Below are positions 15,698-17,047 of a DNA stretch of 17,047 nt, piece by piece. The stretch's first letter is position 1; every line of letters starts with the position of its first letter. Origin of the DNA: DATKPE01 sp033854175 (GTDB lineage: Bacteria; Bacteroidota; Ignavibacteria; UBA10030; SZUA-254); the NCBI GenBank assembly GCA_033854175.1, contig JAWOKN010000193.1, positions 1-17,047 of the forward strand, given 5' to 3'. Below the pieces are notes generated by a model. That model did no database searches and was not told the DNA's origin. It saw only the letters and a program-made list of their open reading frames with translations. The position numbers were made by a program, and so were the translations under genes.

Positions 15698-16852
15698 CTA
15701 AAACCAACGCCAAATCCAGTATTTTTCAAAAACCACCTTTCCCCAATGGTAAGTCATGTTGGGTTCATGGAAGAGTATTCCACCCTGAGAATCGGCAAAT
15801 AAATTACCACTGAGATACCCTGCGCGCCCATCCCCGGTCTCCACAAACCAAAAACCCGAACCATTAAATTCCTTTCTGAATCCGTGCTGGTTAATCTCCA
15901 CCGCAATGATGTTCGCGACGACCTCGGCCTGGTTGGCTGCAAACAGGCCCTCCTTCGGTAATGAGGATCCGTTCGGTAAGGGAACTAGGGCAGTATCCCC
16001 AATGGCGAAGACGTCGGGAACCGCCGTCCGGAGGGTTCTCGGATCAACGGGGATCCACCCGGATCTGTCCGTAAGTCCGGACCCCCTCAACGCCGGGGAT
16101 GCCCGGTGAGGAGGAACCATGATCAAAAGATCATATTCCGACAGGGTACCATCCCCGAATGAGAGCATTTTCCGCTCCTTATCGACTGAAGCAATCCTTT
16201 TTTCGGTGCAGAGCGTTATTCCCCTCTCGAACAACATCGATGTGAGTCTCGTACCTGCATTCACCCCTGCAAACTCAACGGGCGAACTCTCCGGGGTGTA
16301 AATTTCTATTTTTTTGTCCGTGTCTCCCCTTCTGCGGAAAAACGACTCCAGGAGAAAAGCCGCTTCGTAGGGGGCAGGGGGACCCTTGTAGGGGAGCTCG
16401 GATATGACAATCGCGATCTTGCGCCCCGAGAGCTCCCTCAGCATGCCGTAAATTTCAATTGCACCGTTCAGAGAGTAAAAGGTCAGACCGGCTTCCTGTA
16501 ATCCGGGGATGGATCCGGGGACTAATTCAGCCCCCAGTGCCACAACCAGATAATCATACTCGAGCATCCCGTGATTTGTCCTGATGGTTCTGTTGCCGGT
16601 CGAAATCTCCTCCACGACACCCTGCCGGAATTCAATCCCGTACTTTTCCAGGAGGGAGAGCGATTTTTGAATCACCTCGGGCGTGCGCCACCCTATCATG
16701 ACCCAAAGAAAGGAGGGGGAAAACGCATACACGGGCTGTCGATCGATCAAGATGATGCGATGCTGAGGTCCGAGGTTTTTCCGCAGCTCGCGTGCGGTGA
16801 CGATTCCTCCTATCCCGCCACCTAGAATCACGATGGTTTTTTCCATACTCAT
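15698..16852 (-). CDS. FAD-dependent oxidoreductase, SQR-like but lacking the redox cysteines
   Basis: A 384-residue flavoprotein of the sulfide:quinone oxidoreductase / type II NADH dehydrogenase fold. The N-terminal FAD-binding GGGIGG (11-16) follows the first beta strand, LVVALGAEL (102-110) is the second dinucleotide signature, and VFAIGDTALVP (281-291) is the flavin-contacting motif. The C-terminus HWGKVVFEKYWIWRWF (369-384) is the amphipathic membrane-docking end seen in SQR-like proteins. The segment LPYKGPPAPYEAA (153-165) is typical of the family, but Gly157 stands where the catalytic Cys is expected. In GSGFWFVETG (331-340) a Trp replaces the second expected Cys. The only cysteine is Cys215. 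Classical sulfide oxidation through a Cys trisulfide is therefore unlikely; an NADH:quinone or other electron-transfer role is possible. There is no clear ribosome binding site; the start may be ATG 16852 or the ATG two codons on. Confidence 0.88.
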   Translation of the reverse strand: MSMEKTIVILGGGIGGIVTARELRKNLGPQHRIILIDRQPVYAFSPSFLWVMIGWRTPEVIQKSLSLLEKYGIEFRQGVVEEISTGNRTIRTNHGMLEYDYLVVALGAELVPGSIPGLQEAGLTFYSLNGAIEIYGMLRELSGRKIAIVISELPYKGPPAPYEAAFLLESFFRRRGDTDKKIEIYTPESSPVEFAGVNAGTRLTSMLFERGITLCTEKRIASVDKERKMLSFGDGTLSEYDLLIMVPPHRASPALRGSGLTDRSGWIPVDPRTLRTAVPDVFAIGDTALVPLPNGSSLPKEGLFAANQAEVVANIIAVEINQHGFRKEFNGSGFWFVETGDGRAGYLSGNLFADSQGGILFHEPNMTYHWGKVVFEKYWIWRWF

Positions 16853-16868
16853 TCAGAAACATCTGAAT
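16851..16868. promoter_or_regulatory. Inverted repeat overlapping the oxidoreductase start codon
   Basis: ATTCAGA and TCTGAAT are perfect seven-base arms around AACA. One arm overlaps the minus-strand ATG (16850-16852). In mRNA this would be a hairpin in the ribosome-binding position; in DNA it could be an operator. The gene has no visible Shine-Dalgarno site, so a structure here may affect translation. Confidence 0.35.
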
Positions 16869-16980
16869 CTACAAAATTATTTCGGAAAAATCGACAACAA
16901 ACAGTTTTTTGATTCTTTCCTGTAATAACTTATTAAAAATGTCAGGGTCTGGACTTAATAGAAATGTCAGGTATTTGCAT

Positions 16981-17011
16981 CTTGAGGACCTTATCAGAAA
17001 GGGTCTTCAAG
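16981..17011 (+). promoter_or_regulatory. Stem-loop abutting the transposase start codon
   Basis: CTTGAGGACC (16981-16990) pairs with GGTCTTCAAG (17002-17011), ten pairs with one G-U wobble. The 11-base loop contains AGAAAG, and the SD-like AAAGGG (16998-17003) runs from the loop into the right arm. The stem ends at the base before the ATG. Such structures in IS elements can block translation of transcripts that enter from outside. Confidence 0.5.
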
Positions 17012-17047
17012 ATGAGCGAAAACCAGAACTGGACACTGACAATGAGC
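17012..17047 (+). CDS. Transposase, first 12 codons only (runs off the right edge)
   Basis: The ATG at 17012 opens MSENQNWTLTMS and continues past the window end. The short 'WTLTMS' start resembles the beginning of helix-turn-helix ISNCY-type transposases, in which a similar Met-Ser precedes the first helix of the DNA-binding domain. A second in-frame ATG at residue 11 could also serve as start. The call rests mainly on the IS-like sequence just upstream, since 12 codons are too few for a firm assignment. AAAGGG at 16998-17003 is the likely ribosome binding site. Confidence 0.42.
   Translation, partial: MSENQNWTLTMS

Larger units (their letters stand above)
16940..17047 (+). mobile_element. 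Left end of an insertion sequence (partial)
   Basis: The sequence from TGTCAGGG at 16940 looks like an IS terminus. AAATGTCAGG occurs twice (16937-16946 and 16962-16971), 25 bases apart, as iterated transposase-binding sites often do. A stem-loop follows, and then a short coding start resembling a transposase. The other end and target duplication lie outside the window, so the family (possibly ISNCY-type) and borders are unproven. Confidence 0.5.

Overview
The window reads as chromosomal DNA from a moderately GC-rich bacterium of the Fibrobacteres-Chlorobi-Bacteroidetes (FCB) type. The best clue is a decayed C-terminal tail around 775-1065. It matches the 'QNYPNPFNP ... IFDxxGk ... AGTYxxxWDG' secretion-tail pattern common in Bacteroidota, Ignavibacteria and related candidate phyla. 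Several proteins carry signal peptides cleaved before Gln, or a lipobox. The phylum assignment is an inference; no rRNA or tRNA gene is present.

Left edge (1-1342): the first 48 codons of a lipoprotein gene run off the left end on the minus strand. An AT-rich stretch follows, with a possible promoter and operator. Next is a plus-strand pseudogene (about 442-1065), the broken C-terminus of a large secreted or surface protein, and then gene-free AT-rich DNA. Signal transduction (1343-4861, minus): an OmpR/PhoB-type response regulator lies upstream of a cytosolic multi-PAS histidine kinase. The gap between them holds a possible small Cys-rich ORF. Polysaccharide block (5512-10339, plus): a secreted GH3 beta-glycosidase with an inserted PA14 domain, then a secreted protein that looks like an uncharacterised beta-propeller. 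These two probably form an operon, divergent from the two-component genes, with two clean palindromes in the shared intergenic region.

Second plus-strand block (10557-15492): a small Cys/His protein of unknown function, a Tat-exported amidase, a membrane methyltransferase of the ICMT/PEMT type, a helix-hairpin-helix protein of the Cdd1 ('pathogenicity locus') family and an AMP-forming acetyl-CoA synthetase. It closes with a strong bidirectional terminator. Right edge: a minus-strand FAD oxidoreductase of the sulfide:quinone oxidoreductase fold that lacks the expected redox cysteines. The window ends in what looks like the left end of an insertion sequence, with the first 12 codons of its transposase.

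Functionally, the block pairs extracellular oligosaccharide breakdown (GH3 plus propeller) with housekeeping metabolism (acetate activation). I see no CRISPR array, phage module or classical defence system. The most novel items are the propeller protein, the cysteine-less SQR-like enzyme, the decayed surface-protein tail and the regulatory architecture of the IS end.
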